A stretch of DNA of 64,000 nt. Origin: Bradyrhizobium sp. Ash2021 (lineage in GTDB: Bacteria; Pseudomonadota; Alphaproteobacteria; Rhizobiales; Xanthobacteraceae). Made by a program: the position numbers and the translations under genes. The stretch spans positions 434,001-498,000 of the forward strand of contig NZ_CP100604.1 of NCBI RefSeq assembly GCF_031202265.1, in the 5' to 3' direction. Numbering within the stretch: the stretch's first letter is position 1; each line of letters opens with the position of its first letter. A model generated the notes under the pieces. It did not search any database. It was not told where the DNA came from and saw only the letters and a program-made list of their open reading frames with translations. Shown here piece after piece: positions 34,488 through 44,954 of this stretch.

Positions 34488-35890
34488 CCGCGAACCTTTT
34501 CGCCTTCATTTGCGGCCCACCATGGACCTGGATCGATTGGAGTGCCGTCCTTACGGAACTCGACATAGAGCACGGGCTGGCTCGCATTGGTTGCGAGAAT
34601 CGATGCGACCTGGGACGTCGAACCCATGGTCGCGACCGGCTCCCCCGTAAGTACAAACTGGCCGATGTTTACCGAAATGCGCTCCATCCCGGCGATCAGG
34701 ACATGATACCCGCCCCCGGCATTGAGGATCAAGAGTTGTCCGTAGCTGCGGAAGGGTCCGGCGTAAACAACCCATCCGTCACACGGGGTTGTGACCTGGG
34801 CGCCGGCCCGGCTGGCCAAAGAAATGCCTTTTTCTACCCCGCCGGCACCGTCGGAACCGCCAAAATCGCGAATCTTGGTGCCATTAACCGGGAATGCGAA
34901 TAGCCCCTTGGCCGACGCAAAGGCAATGGCCGGGCTGAGCCGGGCGGGGTCTTTCAGCGCCCCCAGATTCGGCTTGCCATTGAGGCTGGCAGGAGCACCC
35001 TGCAGGCTGGCGGTGGCGGCCGCTTTTGCGGCGCTCTTGAGGTCCTGCTCCATCTTGGCGATCAGGCCCTGCAGGCTGTCGACCTGTTTGGACAGGGTGA
35101 TGGCGCGGGCGCCTTCCGCCTCCATGTCCTTCTCGATCGCGCTCTGCTTGCGTTGCCGTTCGTCGACCAGCGCGGCCAGCCTGACCTGGTCGTCCTTCAG
35201 CCTGTCGCGGTCCTGCGCCATCGCATCGCGCTCGGTCGCGATGGTTTTGCGAAGCGCGACCAGTTCGCCGAGGTCGCCGGCCAGTTTTTCCGCGCGTCCG
35301 CGCAACTCGGGAACCACCGATCCGAGCAGCATCGCGGTGCGTAGCGATTGCAGCGCGTCTTCCGGCCGCACCAGCAGCGCCGGTGGCGTGCGCCGTCCGG
35401 CGCGTTGCAGCGCTGCCAGCACCTCGACGATCTCGGCACGGCGTGAATCGAGGGAGGAGCGGATCTGCTGCTCGCGGCTGTCGAGCGGGCGCAGCCGCGC
35501 TTCGGCGTCGCCGATCCTCGTCTCAACGCTGCGCACCTGGGCCGCGATGTCGATCAGCTGCTGATTGAGCTTGCTGCGGTCCTGACCGATCGCCGCGATA
35601 TCGGCCTTCAATTTCTGTTGCAGCTCGGCGGCGTTTTTTTGCTGCAGGCGGGCGGCTTCGAGTTCCTGCTCGCGCTGCTTGATGGCGTCCGGCGAAGCGG
35701 CCGCCGCTTGCTGTGCGGATGTTTGCTGAGATGGCGCGGTTACCTGCGCCGCCGCCGGCGCAAGCGACAGGCCGGCAAAGCTCGCGGACAGCAAAACGAC
35801 GGAAAGCGGGACAGGGGACACCAGATGCCGATCGCGGCTGGCGGTGCTGGGGTAAGACAAAATGTCCCGCGTTGGCTGCATTCGACTCAA
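34484..35890 (-). CDS. envC: Murein hydrolase activator EnvC (LytM/M23 domain, degenerate)
   Basis: 468 residues. Signal peptide region LSVVLLSASFAGLSLAPAAAQ, a long coiled coil at about 55-290 rich in Glu/Gln/Lys/Arg, and a C-terminal LytM domain from about 345. In that domain the first zinc motif HxxxD is replaced (GVEKGISLASRAG) and the HxH is reduced to a single His in GGYHVLIAGM, so it should not cut peptidoglycan itself but activate amidases at the septum, as E. coli EnvC does. The gene lies between rlmH and ctpA. Confidence 0.93.
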   Translation of the reverse strand: MSRMQPTRDILSYPSTASRDRHLVSPVPLSVVLLSASFAGLSLAPAAAQVTAPSQQTSAQQAAAASPDAIKQREQELEAARLQQKNAAELQQKLKADIAAIGQDRSKLNQQLIDIAAQVRSVETRIGDAEARLRPLDSREQQIRSSLDSRRAEIVEVLAALQRAGRRTPPALLVRPEDALQSLRTAMLLGSVVPELRGRAEKLAGDLGELVALRKTIATERDAMAQDRDRLKDDQVRLAALVDERQRKQSAIEKDMEAEGARAITLSKQVDSLQGLIAKMEQDLKSAAKAAATASLQGAPASLNGKPNLGALKDPARLSPAIAFASAKGLFAFPVNGTKIRDFGGSDGAGGVEKGISLASRAGAQVTTPCDGWVVYAGPFRSYGQLLILNAGGGYHVLIAGMERISVNIGQFVLTGEPVATMGSTSQVASILATNASQPVLYVEFRKDGTPIDPGPWWAANEGEKVRG

Positions 35891-35920
35891 TCAGCGCTCT
35901 CTGTGTTCACGTCACCGGGC

Positions 35921-36403
35921 TCAGGCGCGGTGATAGGGGTGGCCGGCCAGAATGGTCGCGGCCCGGTAAATCTGTTCCAGAAGCATGACGCGGACCATTT
36001 GATGCGGCCAGGTCGCCGTGCCGAACGCGATGCGCAGTTTAGCCTTGCGCTGCAAATCGGGCGAAAGTCCGTCGGCGCCGCCGATTATGAAGATAGTGTT
36101 GGCGCTTCCCTCGTCGCGCCAGCGGCCGAGATGGCGGGCAAACGTGGCGCTATCGACGTTCTGGCCGCGCTCGTCGAGCGCCACCAGCACGTATTTCTCC
36201 GGTATCAGCGCCGAGATCGCGGCGGCCTCTTCAGCGATGCGGCTGGCCGCATCACGCGCCCGGCTTTCCGGAATTTCATGAATCTCGAGGCCGCGAAACC
36301 CAAGCTTGCGGCCGACATCGTCGAACCGCTCGCGATAGCGCTCGGCCAGATCCCGCTCCGGACCCTGCTTCAGCCGGCCTATGCAAACGACAACGAGGCG
36401 CAT
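35921..36403 (-). CDS. rlmH: 23S rRNA (pseudouridine-1915 N3) methyltransferase
   Basis: 160 residues starting MRLVVVCIGRLKQGPERDL, the typical RlmH N-terminus; SPOUT-fold motifs FIIGGADGLS and RIAFGTATWPHQMVRVMLLEQIYRA bind SAM in the C-terminal knot. It methylates helix 69 of 23S rRNA in assembled 70S ribosomes. The ATG at 36403 is preferred to a TTG one codon earlier. It is co-oriented with rsfS, 49 bases away, as in most bacteria. Confidence 0.96.
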   Translation of the reverse strand: MRLVVVCIGRLKQGPERDLAERYRERFDDVGRKLGFRGLEIHEIPESRARDAASRIAEEAAAISALIPEKYVLVALDERGQNVDSATFARHLGRWRDEGSANTIFIIGGADGLSPDLQRKAKLRIAFGTATWPHQMVRVMLLEQIYRAATILAGHPYHRA

Positions 36404-36452
36404 CAACGCACGCTAGCATGCGCTCTCGCCGATTCGCATCGGCTCCGTAAAC

Positions 36453-36872
36453 TCAGACCGCCGCCACTGCCGGGTTTTGCGTCCACAATCGCTCGAGATT
36501 GTAGAACTCACGCACCTCGGGTCTGAATACGTGCACGATCACATCGCCGGAATCGATCAGCACCCAGTCGCAATTGGGCAAGCCCTCGACGTGGATGCTC
36601 TTGATGCCGGTTTCCTTCAGGGCTTTCGTGACGTTTTCCGCGATCGCGCCGACGTGCCGGTTGGCCCGGCCCGTGGTGACGATCATGTAGTCGGAAAAGG
36701 CAGATTTGCCGCGAAGGTCGATGGTGACCGTTTCTTCCGCCTTCATATCGTCGAGGCGGGAGAGGATCATATTCAGCGTCTTGTCGGCGTCGGGTTGCGC
36801 CTTCAAGGCCGCAGCTTCGGTCGATGTTTTACGCGCAGTCTTGGGAACCTTGGGTAAAACAGACTTGGACAA
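36453..36872 (-). CDS. rsfS: Ribosome silencing factor RsfS
   Basis: 139 residues as drawn. The core (about 28-130) has the family patterns AEETVTIDLRGKSAFSDYMIVTTG and VEGLPNCDWVLIDSGDVIVHVF. RsfS binds ribosomal protein L14 and blocks subunit joining in starvation. No ATG start exists in frame; TTG at 36872 is used here, while a CTG at 36887 lies at better distance from an AAAGGA ribosome site. The N-terminal 25 residues (KSVLPKVPKTARKTSTE) are basic and poorly conserved. It sits between nadD and rlmH. Confidence 0.92.
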   Translation of the reverse strand: MSKSVLPKVPKTARKTSTEAAALKAQPDADKTLNMILSRLDDMKAEETVTIDLRGKSAFSDYMIVTTGRANRHVGAIAENVTKALKETGIKSIHVEGLPNCDWVLIDSGDVIVHVFRPEVREFYNLERLWTQNPAVAAV

Positions 36873-36989
36873 TACAGATGTGGCCAGGGACCATTCCTTT
36901 CACTGTATCGCGAACGCCGAATCCTGACGTCCGCGGGCTATATTACGCATGTGGGGTTAATGGTTTCAATATTCCAGTTAGCCCCATCT

Positions 36990-37640
36990 TCACTTCGTCC
37001 TCCAGCTCCCGTCCGGGTTCCGAAGGGTGGTCGACGACAGGTTCAGCTTCATGCCGGTGAGAAAAACCCAGGCAGGCGCGTGCTGATCCGCTAGCCGGGC
37101 CGCCTGATTCTCAGGCAGGCGACAGCGCGCCAGCGCTTGGGCTGCGGGTGCGGCGAGCGCGCGAAAACTTTGCGGCGGGCGGTCGATCACGGCGATTGGA
37201 ACCTCGGCCGCGATGCGCCGCCAGTTCTGCCAGCGATGAAATTGCGCGAGATTGTCGGCGCCCATGATCCAGACAAAGCGCAGGCCGGAAGCGCGCCGGC
37301 GCAGATAGGTGATGGTGTCGACAGTGTACCGCGTCCCAATGACGGATTCGAGACAGCTGACATCGATACGCGGATCGTTGGCCATCTTGCGGGCGACCTC
37401 GACGCGCTCGTCGAGATCGCGCAAGGCGCCATTCTCCTTGAGCGGATTGCCCGGCGTCACCAGCCACCAGACGCGATCGAGTTTCAATCGCTTGATCGCA
37501 AACAGGCTGATGGCGCGGTGCGCGGCGTGCGGCGGATTGAACGAGCCGCCGAGCAGGCCAATGCGCATGCCGTTGGCGTAGAACGGTATGGTTTGAGCGA
37601 CGGATTGCGACGCCACCGGAGTTGGCTTCAAATGGTTCAC
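36990..37640 (-). CDS. nadD: Nicotinate-nucleotide adenylyltransferase
   Basis: 216 residues. The nucleotidyltransferase signature [18 protein letters not shown] is at about 28-45, with [13 protein letters not shown] and [16 protein letters not shown] further on, and the C-terminal SSTTLR (ISSTxIR type) motif. It adenylates nicotinate mononucleotide in NAD synthesis. The N-terminal 20 residues before MRIGLLGG could be extra; an internal ATG at about 37568 is an alternative start. Part of the proB-proA-nadD-rsfS-rlmH run. Confidence 0.94.
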   Translation of the reverse strand: MNHLKPTPVASQSVAQTIPFYANGMRIGLLGGSFNPPHAAHRAISLFAIKRLKLDRVWWLVTPGNPLKENGALRDLDERVEVARKMANDPRIDVSCLESVIGTRYTVDTITYLRRRASGLRFVWIMGADNLAQFHRWQNWRRIAAEVPIAVIDRPPQSFRALAAPAAQALARCRLPENQAARLADQHAPAWVFLTGMKLNLSSTTLRNPDGSWRTK

Positions 37641-37746
37641 CGCAAGCGCCGGACTTTGTTTTTTTGACGCGTTTTCTTCACGCGAACCGGTTCCCAGCCT
37701 CGGATCAAGTCCGAGGGCATGCTTCGCGTGAAAACGCTATGGCCGT

Positions 37747-39039
37747 TCACGGCCGCGTCTGCCCGGTGCCGTGAATACGGTATTTGAAGCTGGTCAGCTG
37801 CTCGGCGCCAACCGGGCCGCGAGCGTGGAATTTGCCGGTGGCGATGCCGATCTCCGCGCCGAAACCGAATTCGCCGCCATCGGCGAACTGCGTCGACGCA
37901 TTGTGCAGCACGATCGCCGAATCGACCTCGTTGAGGAATTTTTGCGCGGTGCCTGCGTCTTCGGTCACGATCGCGTCGGTGTGACGCGAGCCGTGATTGT
38001 GGATATGCGCAATGGCCTCGTCGACGCCATCGACCACCCGGGCTGCGATAATCGCGTCCTCATATTCGGTGTCCCAGTCCTCGTCGGAAGCGGGTTTTAC
38101 CCTGCTATCGACGCGCTGCACCGAATCGTCGCCACGCACCTCGCAGCCGGCATCGATCAGCATCTCGACCAGCGGCTTCAGGCTGTTGGACGCGCCGGCG
38201 CGATCGACCAGCAGGGTTTCAGCGGCGCCGCAGACGCCGGGGCGGCGCATCTTGGCGTTCAGCACGATCGACTTCGCCATTTCGAGATTGGCGGAATGAT
38301 CGACATAGACATGGTTGACGCCTTCGAGATGCGCGAACACCGGCACGCGCGCCTCGGCCTCGACGCGCGCGACGAGGCTTTTTCCCCCGCGCGGCACGAT
38401 CAGATCGACGCCGCCGCTCAATCCGGTCAAGAGCAGGCCGACCGCGGCGCGGTCGCGGGTCGGCACCAGCGTGATCGTCGCCTCGGGCAGGCCGGCCTCG
38501 CGAAGACCCTGCGCCAGGCAATCATGGATCGCGCGGCAGGAGCGGAAACTGTCGGAGCCGCCGCGCAGGATCACGGCATTGCCGGATTTCAGGCACAGCA
38601 CGCCGGCGTCGGCCGCGACATTGGGGCGGCTTTCGAAGATCACGGCGATCACGCCGAGCGGCACGCGTACACGTTCGATGATCATGCCGTTCGGGCGCTG
38701 CCAACTCTCGGTGATGGCGCCGATCGGATCGGCGATCCCGCGCACGGTGGCGACGCCATCGGCCATCGCCGCGACCCGCGCCGGCGTCAGCGTCAGGCGA
38801 TCGATGAAGGCCGACGTCGCGCCGCCCGCGCGCACTTCCGCGACATCCTCGGCATTGGCTGCGAGAATCGCCGGCGCGTTGGCGCGGATCGCGCGCTCGA
38901 TCGCGTCCAGTGCGCGATTCTTCTGCTCGGGCGAGGCGAGCGCCAGCACCCGCGCGGCGGCGCGGGCGCGGCTAGCGAGTTCAGTCATCAAGTGAGGCAA
39001 ATCGGCGTTGCCGTCGATCGCCTTCAGCGGCGCGCTCAT
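37747..39039 (-). CDS. proA: Gamma-glutamyl phosphate reductase
   Basis: 430 residues of the aldehyde dehydrogenase superfamily. The catalytic cysteine is in [19 protein letters not shown](P)-binding [17 protein letters not shown] and the C-terminal [12 protein letters not shown] / [20 protein letters not shown] are diagnostic. It makes glutamate semialdehyde in proline synthesis. The protein starts [18 protein letters not shown]. It follows proB after 111 bases; a hairpin-free gap of about 106 bases separates it from nadD. Confidence 0.96.
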   Translation of the reverse strand: MSAPLKAIDGNADLPHLMTELASRARAAARVLALASPEQKNRALDAIERAIRANAPAILAANAEDVAEVRAGGATSAFIDRLTLTPARVAAMADGVATVRGIADPIGAITESWQRPNGMIIERVRVPLGVIAVIFESRPNVAADAGVLCLKSGNAVILRGGSDSFRSCRAIHDCLAQGLREAGLPEATITLVPTRDRAAVGLLLTGLSGGVDLIVPRGGKSLVARVEAEARVPVFAHLEGVNHVYVDHSANLEMAKSIVLNAKMRRPGVCGAAETLLVDRAGASNSLKPLVEMLIDAGCEVRGDDSVQRVDSRVKPASDEDWDTEYEDAIIAARVVDGVDEAIAHIHNHGSRHTDAIVTEDAGTAQKFLNEVDSAIVLHNASTQFADGGEFGFGAEIGIATGKFHARGPVGAEQLTSFKYRIHGTGQTRP

Positions 39040-39150
39040 GTCGTTTAGTCCCGGTTAAGGCCATGTGCTAGCACGGAAATCCACCTTTTGCGAGGTGCGG
39101 AACCGGCATGGCAGGCGGGCGGGAAGGGCCATGGCGGCTCGGCCAATGGC

Positions 39151-40293
39151 CTATTTTGCAGAAATAGCCCCGGCCGGGCCCACCACCAGGTCATCGCGGT
39201 GAATCATCTCGGCCCGCCCGCTGATGCCCAGAATGGCCATCACGTCCGGCGAGGAACGGCCTTTGATCTTTTCGGCGTCCTCGGCGTCATAGGCGACGAG
39301 GCCGCGGCCGATTTCATGGGTGTCGGGGCCACGCACCACCACGGCGTCGCCGCGGGCGAATTGGCCGTCGATCCGGATCACGCCGGCCGGGAGCAGGCTT
39401 TTTCCGGCGCGCAGCGCGTTGACTGCGCCGGCGTCGATGGTCAGCGTGCCCTTTGGCTCCAGCGAGCCCGCGATCCAGCGTTTTCGCGCCGTCACGGGGT
39501 TTGCGGGTGTCAGGAACCAGGTGCAGCGCCCGCCATCGGCGATCGCAGCAAGCGGATGCTCGATCTTGCCGGAGGCAATCAGCATGTGCGTGCCTGACGT
39601 GGTCGCGATCTTCGCCGCCTCGATCTTGGTGTACATACCGCCGCGCGACAGCTCGGACTCAGCCGCGCCCGCCATCGCCTCGATTTCAGAGGTGACGGAT
39701 TCCACGATCGGAATCAGTTTTGCATTCGGATTGGCGCCGGGCGGCGCGTCATAGAGACCGTCGATATCCGAGAGCAGGATCAGCAGATCGGCGCTCGCCA
39801 TGGTGGCAACGCGCGCGGCCAGGCGATCATTGTCGCCGTAGCGGATCTCATTGGTGGCGACGGTGTCGTTCTCGTTGATGACCGGTACCGCGCGCCATTC
39901 CAGCAGTTTTGCAATCGTCGAGCGGGCGTTGAGATAGCGGCGGCGTTCTTCAGTGTCCTGCAAGGTCACCAGAATCTGCCCGGCACCGATGCCGTGATTG
40001 CCGAGCACCTCGGACCAGATCCGCGCCAGCGCGATTTGCCCCACGGCGGCTGCGCCCTGACTCTCTTCGAGCTTCAGCGGGCCGCGCGGCAATTTCAGGC
40101 GGCTGCGCCCGAGCGCAATCGAGCCCGACGAGACCACGAGAACATCGCGGCCTTCGCCGTGCAGCTTTGCGATATCGGCGGCAAGCGCCGACAGCCACGA
40201 TGCCCGGACCTCGCCTGCAGCCGAGTCGATCAGCAGCGACGAGCCGACCTTGACGACGATGCGGCGGAAGTTTTTTAAGCTCGGGCGGGCCAT
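39151..40293 (-). CDS. proB: Glutamate 5-kinase with C-terminal PUA domain
   Basis: 380 residues. The amino-acid kinase domain (about 8-260) has [33 protein letters not shown] and [15 protein letters not shown]; a PUA domain follows (about 280-370, [21 protein letters not shown]). It phosphorylates glutamate, the proline-inhibited first step of the pathway completed by ProA next door. Length with PUA is normal for this group. Confidence 0.96.
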   Translation of the reverse strand: MARPSLKNFRRIVVKVGSSLLIDSAAGEVRASWLSALAADIAKLHGEGRDVLVVSSGSIALGRSRLKLPRGPLKLEESQGAAAVGQIALARIWSEVLGNHGIGAGQILVTLQDTEERRRYLNARSTIAKLLEWRAVPVINENDTVATNEIRYGDNDRLAARVATMASADLLILLSDIDGLYDAPPGANPNAKLIPIVESVTSEIEAMAGAAESELSRGGMYTKIEAAKIATTSGTHMLIASGKIEHPLAAIADGGRCTWFLTPANPVTARKRWIAGSLEPKGTLTIDAGAVNALRAGKSLLPAGVIRIDGQFARGDAVVVRGPDTHEIGRGLVAYDAEDAEKIKGRSSPDVMAILGISGRAEMIHRDDLVVGPAGAISAK

Positions 40294-40385
40294 GGTTTCG
40301 GTCGAATGGAGCGGATTGGATGGGAAGCAATACGCGCCACCTCCATGATTTGGAAGTGACGCGGCAGCGTGAAAGTGCCGTCGGG

Positions 40386-40754
40386 TCAGCCCATCACAAA
40401 GGCGTTGAGCTTGTTGCCTTCGGGATCACGAAAATAGGCGGCGTAGAAGTTTTCGCTGCGCTGGCCGGGAGGGCCTTCGCAGGTGCCGCCGAGCGACAGA
40501 GCGAGCTTGTAGACGCGGTCGACCTGGGCCTTGTCCTTGGCGCCGAACGCCGCCATCACGCCGTTGCCGACCGTCATCGGCTTGCCGTCATAGGGAAGGG
40601 CGACGCCGAAACCCGCGCCACCGCCCGGACCGCCCCAGGCGATCAGCCGATCCATGGTCATGAAGCGCCCCATACCCAATTCGCCGCAAATCTTGTCGTA
40701 GAATTCGCCGGATTTCTTGAGATCGTTGGTACCAACCGTGACGTAACCGATCAT
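40386..40754 (-). CDS. VOC family (glyoxalase-like) protein
   Basis: 122 residues beginning [20 protein letters not shown], the usual opening of single-domain VOC proteins, and ending [18 protein letters not shown], which carries the second metal-ligand-type segment. These proteins bind divalent metal and small molecules; the reaction is unknown. The ATG at 40754 has a strong AGGAGGA site. It lies between obgE and proB in the same direction. Confidence 0.9.
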   Translation of the reverse strand: MIGYVTVGTNDLKKSGEFYDKICGELGMGRFMTMDRLIAWGGPGGGAGFGVALPYDGKPMTVGNGVMAAFGAKDKAQVDRVYKLALSLGGTCEGPPGQRSENFYAAYFRDPEGNKLNAFVMG

Positions 40755-40841
40755 GATTTCCTCCTGGCATTTTTTCGGAAGTGCCAAAGTCTTGCAGCCG
40801 AACGTAACACGCGCAAGTCAGCCTTGAGGCAGGCTTCGGCG

Positions 40842-41963
<1,122 letters not shown>

Positions 41964-42060
41964 TTAATTTTCGGGCCTTTTTGCGGCTCCCCGACGATAT
42001 TCGGCGCTGCTTGGTGTGATATAGCTGGCTTGCGCCAAAGGGTGGGCTTTGAGGGGAAGA

Positions 42061-43056
42061 ATGAAGCGGCGGGAATTTATCGGGCTTGCCGTCGGGGCTG
42101 TCGCCGCCTGGCCTCAGGCGTTGCGCGCGCAGCAGAAGCCACACCGGATCGCGTTCGCTCATTCCGGCATTCCGGCCGATCACCTGACAGAGAAGGCCGG
42201 GCCGTTCTGGGTGCGGCGGTTCTTCGAAACCTTGCGCGGTTTTGGCGATGTCGAGGGAAGCAACCTCGTCGTCGAGCGTTTTTCTGCCGAAGGCCGATCC
42301 GAACGCTTTGCGGCACTCGCTGCCGAAGTCGTGAGCCGCAACCCTGATGTCATCGTTTCGAACCTCAACGATCTCGTCAAAGCCTTCATGACGGCCACCA
42401 CCAAGATACCGATTGTCGTGATCACGGGGGATCCAATTGCAGGTGGGCTGGTGACGAACCTTGCGCGCCCCGGCGGCAACGTCACCGGTGTCAGCATCAA
42501 TGCAGGTATCGAAATCGAAGCCAAGCGGCTGCAGATCCTGAAGGAGGCAATACCGTCGGTGGCCAGGGTCGTCCATCTGCTGTCAGGGGTTTGGGTGGGT
42601 GACGGTGCGAAAGCGCTTGACGAAGCAGGCCAACGTCTGGGCGTAACGGTCACGCGCAATTTGCTGGCGGTGGTCGACGACGCTCAGCTGCAGCGCAGTT
42701 TTGCCGATATGGCCCAACAGAAAGTCGATGCCGTGGTCGTTGATGAGGGAGGCAGCTTTTTGGCGCAGCGTACTGCGATCGCCGAGCTGGCGGAGAAATA
42801 TCGTCTGCCGGTGATCTATCCCTACCGCGACTATGTCGAGCAGGGTGGGCTGATCGCCCTGGCACCCGATCTCGGTGAACTCGCCGAACGCATGGCGAGC
42901 GACGTTCATCAGATCCTCAACGGCACCAAGCCGGGCGATATTCCGTTCTATCAGCCCAGCAAATTCCAGATGATCATCAATCTGAAGACCGCCAAGGCGA
43001 TCGGCCTCGAGATTCCGGCGACGCTGGTTGCGCGTGCCGACGAGGTGATCGAATGA
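42061..43056 (+). CDS. ABC transporter substrate-binding protein (ABC_sub_bind / TrpX-like)
   Basis: 331 residues. The N-terminus MKRREFIGLAVGAVAAWPQALRAQ is the signal typical of the large rhizobial family of such periplasmic proteins. RPGGNVTGVSINAG, KRLQILKEAIPSVARV and LNGTKPGDIPFYQPSKFQMIINLKTAKALG-like C-terminal sequence are family marks. No permease or ATPase follows, so it is an orphan binding protein of unknown ligand. Its stop overlaps the ATG of a tiny remnant of a second member. Confidence 0.9.
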   Translation: MKRREFIGLAVGAVAAWPQALRAQQKPHRIAFAHSGIPADHLTEKAGPFWVRRFFETLRGFGDVEGSNLVVERFSAEGRSERFAALAAEVVSRNPDVIVSNLNDLVKAFMTATTKIPIVVITGDPIAGGLVTNLARPGGNVTGVSINAGIEIEAKRLQILKEAIPSVARVVHLLSGVWVGDGAKALDEAGQRLGVTVTRNLLAVVDDAQLQRSFADMAQQKVDAVVVDEGGSFLAQRTAIAELAEKYRLPVIYPYRDYVEQGGLIALAPDLGELAERMASDVHQILNGTKPGDIPFYQPSKFQMIINLKTAKAIGLEIPATLVARADEVIE

Positions 43057-43124
43057 GGCGGCGGGAGTTTCTTGGCGTGCTCGGCGGCGTCGCCTTCTCT
43101 TGGCTGTTCGCGGCGCGTGCGTAA
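43053..43124 (+). pseudogene. Remnant of a second ABC_sub_bind protein (signal peptide only)
   Basis: A 23-codon frame reading MRRREFLGVLGGVAFSWLFA plus three residues, then TAA. This is the signal peptide of the same protein family as the preceding gene, starting with an ATGA overlap, and then stops; the following DNA shows no continuation of the family in any plus-strand frame. It looks like what is left of a tandem paralogue after deletion. Confidence 0.6.
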
Positions 43125-43182
43125 CCCTCCGCGATGCCGGTGATCGGATTCCGGCACACGGGCTCGCCGATGACGTGATCGG

Positions 43183-43662
43183 CTAAGCCGGCCGCCGCCG
43201 GATCAAAAATTTCTGCGTCCCTTCCAGCACCAGCTCGCGCCGCTGATTGAACACGGTGGAGCGCAAGGTCACCACGCCGGTGCTGCGGCCGGGCACAAGC
43301 TCGATCACTTCGAGCGCGGGATAGATCGTGTCGCCGGCATAGACCGGCTTCAAGAACCGGCTCGACTGTTCGAGAAAGCCGACCAGCGATTCTTCCACGA
43401 TGTAGGGGAACAGGCCTGCGCCCGGCGCGGTGTGGACCAGGGTCTGGAAACCATGTGCCAGCAGGTCGGGCATGCCGCGGCTGCGGCAATATTCGACGTC
43501 GTAGTGAATCGGGTGGGTATCGCCGCTTGCGGTCTGGAACGCGGCGAACACGGCCGACGTCTGGGTGCGGCTCGGGATCACGAAACGCTCGCCGAGCACG
43601 AAATCTTCGAACCAGCGTTGTTCCGGCACCATACGATGCTGGGCGGGGTCGAAGTCGGTCAT
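43183..43662 (-). CDS. MaoC family (hot-dog) dehydratase
   Basis: 159 residues beginning MTDFDPAQHRMVPEQRWFEDF. The hydratase motif is visible as FQTASGDTHPIHYDVEYCRSRG, with the Asp-His pair of R-specific enoyl-CoA hydratases, then LAHGFQTLVHTAPGAG. Members hydrate enoyl-CoA or related thioesters. The ATG at 43662 is chosen because upstream in-frame sequence is translated repeat DNA. Context gives no pathway; neighbours are an orphan binding protein and a permease. Confidence 0.88.
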   Translation of the reverse strand: MTDFDPAQHRMVPEQRWFEDFVLGERFVIPSRTQTSAVFAAFQTASGDTHPIHYDVEYCRSRGMPDLLAHGFQTLVHTAPGAGLFPYIVEESLVGFLEQSSRFLKPVYAGDTIYPALEVIELVPGRSTGVVTLRSTVFNQRRELVLEGTQKFLIRRRPA

Positions 43663-43741
43663 GGCCACATTCCTGCGATGTTTCCGAATAGCTGATGTAC
43701 CGGTATCGCAGAGAAAGCACTGCGACAATTGGTTCAATTCG

Positions 43742-43852
43742 CCATGCCCGGGCTTGTCCCGGGCATCCACGTCTTTAAAACGTCGCTGCAACAAGACGTG
43801 GATGGCCGGAATGCCAGTGCAAAGACGCGCTTCGCGCTTTCGCCCGGCCATA
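43742..43852. repeat. Palindromic repeat between maoC-like and EamA genes
   Basis: Contains GCCCGGG-CTTGT-CCCGGGC, and CATCCACGTCTT / AAGACGTGGATG as in the atpA-atpG element, and ends CGCCCGGCCATAAC. It is a member of the same repeat group as 25741-25894. Confidence 0.8.
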
Positions 43853-43874
43853 ACAGGGAAACGCCGCAATTCTC

Positions 43875-44789
43875 ATGGGTCTCTTCGCAAAGCTTTCCAC
43901 CTACGACGAGCGTTCCGCGCGGCTTGCCGGCATCGGATTGATGCTGCTGTCGATCTTCATGTTCTCGTTCGGCGATGCGATGGGCAAGTTCATCGTCGCG
44001 ACCTATTCGGTCGGGCAATTGCTTCTGCTGCGCGCCTGTGCGGCGCTGCTGGTGCTGCTGCCGATGATCTGGAAACAGCGGGCCGAGTTCACGCGCCTCG
44101 AACGGCCATGGCTGCAATTGCTGCGGGTGACGCTCTCCACGCTCGAGGTCGCGGCGTTCTTTCTCGCCACCGTCTACCTGCCGCTTGCCGACGTCATCAC
44201 CTATTATCTGGCCTGTCCGATTTTCGTCACGGCGCTTTCGGGCATTGTGCTGGGGGAGCGCATCGGCTGGCGGCGCTGGACTGCGATCCTGATCGGGTTC
44301 TGCGGCGTGTTGATCGCGCTGCGGCCGTCGGCGCAGACCGTGAGCTGGCCGGCGATGATCGCGCTCGGCGGCAGCACCTCGTTCGCGGTGCTGATGCTGA
44401 TCACGCGCTCGCTGCGGGCGACGCCGGACATCGTGCTGGCCTCGTCGCAGTTCGCAGGCACGTTCCTGCTCGGTGCGATCATGTCGCCATTCGGCTGGGT
44501 TACGCCGAGCGCCGGCAGTCTCGGGCTGTTTGCCGCGGCGGGGATTATCTCGGTCGCCGCGTTATTATGCGTCAATCGCTCGCTGAAACTGGCGCCGGCC
44601 AGCGTGGTGGTGCCGTACCAATATTCGATGATCGTGTGGGCGGTGATCTTTGGCTTCGTCGTGTTCGGCGATGTGCCGTCGGTGGCGACGATCGTCGGCG
44701 CCGCCATCATCATCGGCGCCGGGCTCTACATCTTTCTGCGCGAGCAGAAGTTGGGGCGCGAGGACGCGATGGCGAGTCCGCCGGTGTAA
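43875..44789 (+). CDS. EamA/DMT family transporter
   Basis: 304 residues with about ten hydrophobic segments arranged as two five-helix EamA repeats (about 15-145 and 155-290). Typical patterns include LMLLSIFMFSFGDAMGKF in helix 1, LPLADVITYYLACPIFVTALSGIVLGE at the end of the first repeat, and SVVVPYQYSMIVWAVIFGFVVFGD in the second. Such proteins export amino acids or other metabolites; the substrate is unknown. The start is 23 bases after the palindromic repeat. Confidence 0.92.
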   Translation: MGLFAKLSTYDERSARLAGIGLMLLSIFMFSFGDAMGKFIVATYSVGQLLLLRACAALLVLLPMIWKQRAEFTRLERPWLQLLRVTLSTLEVAAFFLATVYLPLADVITYYLACPIFVTALSGIVLGERIGWRRWTAILIGFCGVLIALRPSAQTVSWPAMIALGGSTSFAVLMLITRSLRATPDIVLASSQFAGTFLLGAIMSPFGWVTPSAGSLGLFAAAGIISVAALLCVNRSLKLAPASVVVPYQYSMIVWAVIFGFVVFGDVPSVATIVGAAIIIGAGLYIFLREQKLGREDAMASPPV

Positions 44790-44812
44790 TTGACGCGAAC
44801 CAAAATGCGGCC

Positions 44813-44933
44813 GTCTTCCCGGCCTTGAGCCGGGACCCATAGCCACCGATGTCAATTTTGAGAAGGTTGGAGCAACAGTTCAGGGTAACAACAGGCGACC
44901 GGGATTATGGGTCCCCGCTTTCGCGGGGACGAC
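44813..44933. repeat. Palindromic repeat between EamA and GNAT genes
   Basis: Left part GTCTTCCCGGC-CTTGA-GCCGGGACCCATAG and right part CTATGGGTCCC-like ATTATGGGTCCCCGC-TTTC-GCGGGGACGAC. The GGACCCATA / TATGGGTCC arms are complementary across the element. It belongs to the same general group as the other intergenic palindromes. Confidence 0.75.
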
Positions 44934-44954
44934 ACTCGTTGTTGTGGCACGAGC

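Noticed and set aside
34484..35890. EnvC as an active M23 endopeptidase
   Set aside because: The HxxxD motif is missing and HxH is incomplete, so an activator role fits better than catalysis.
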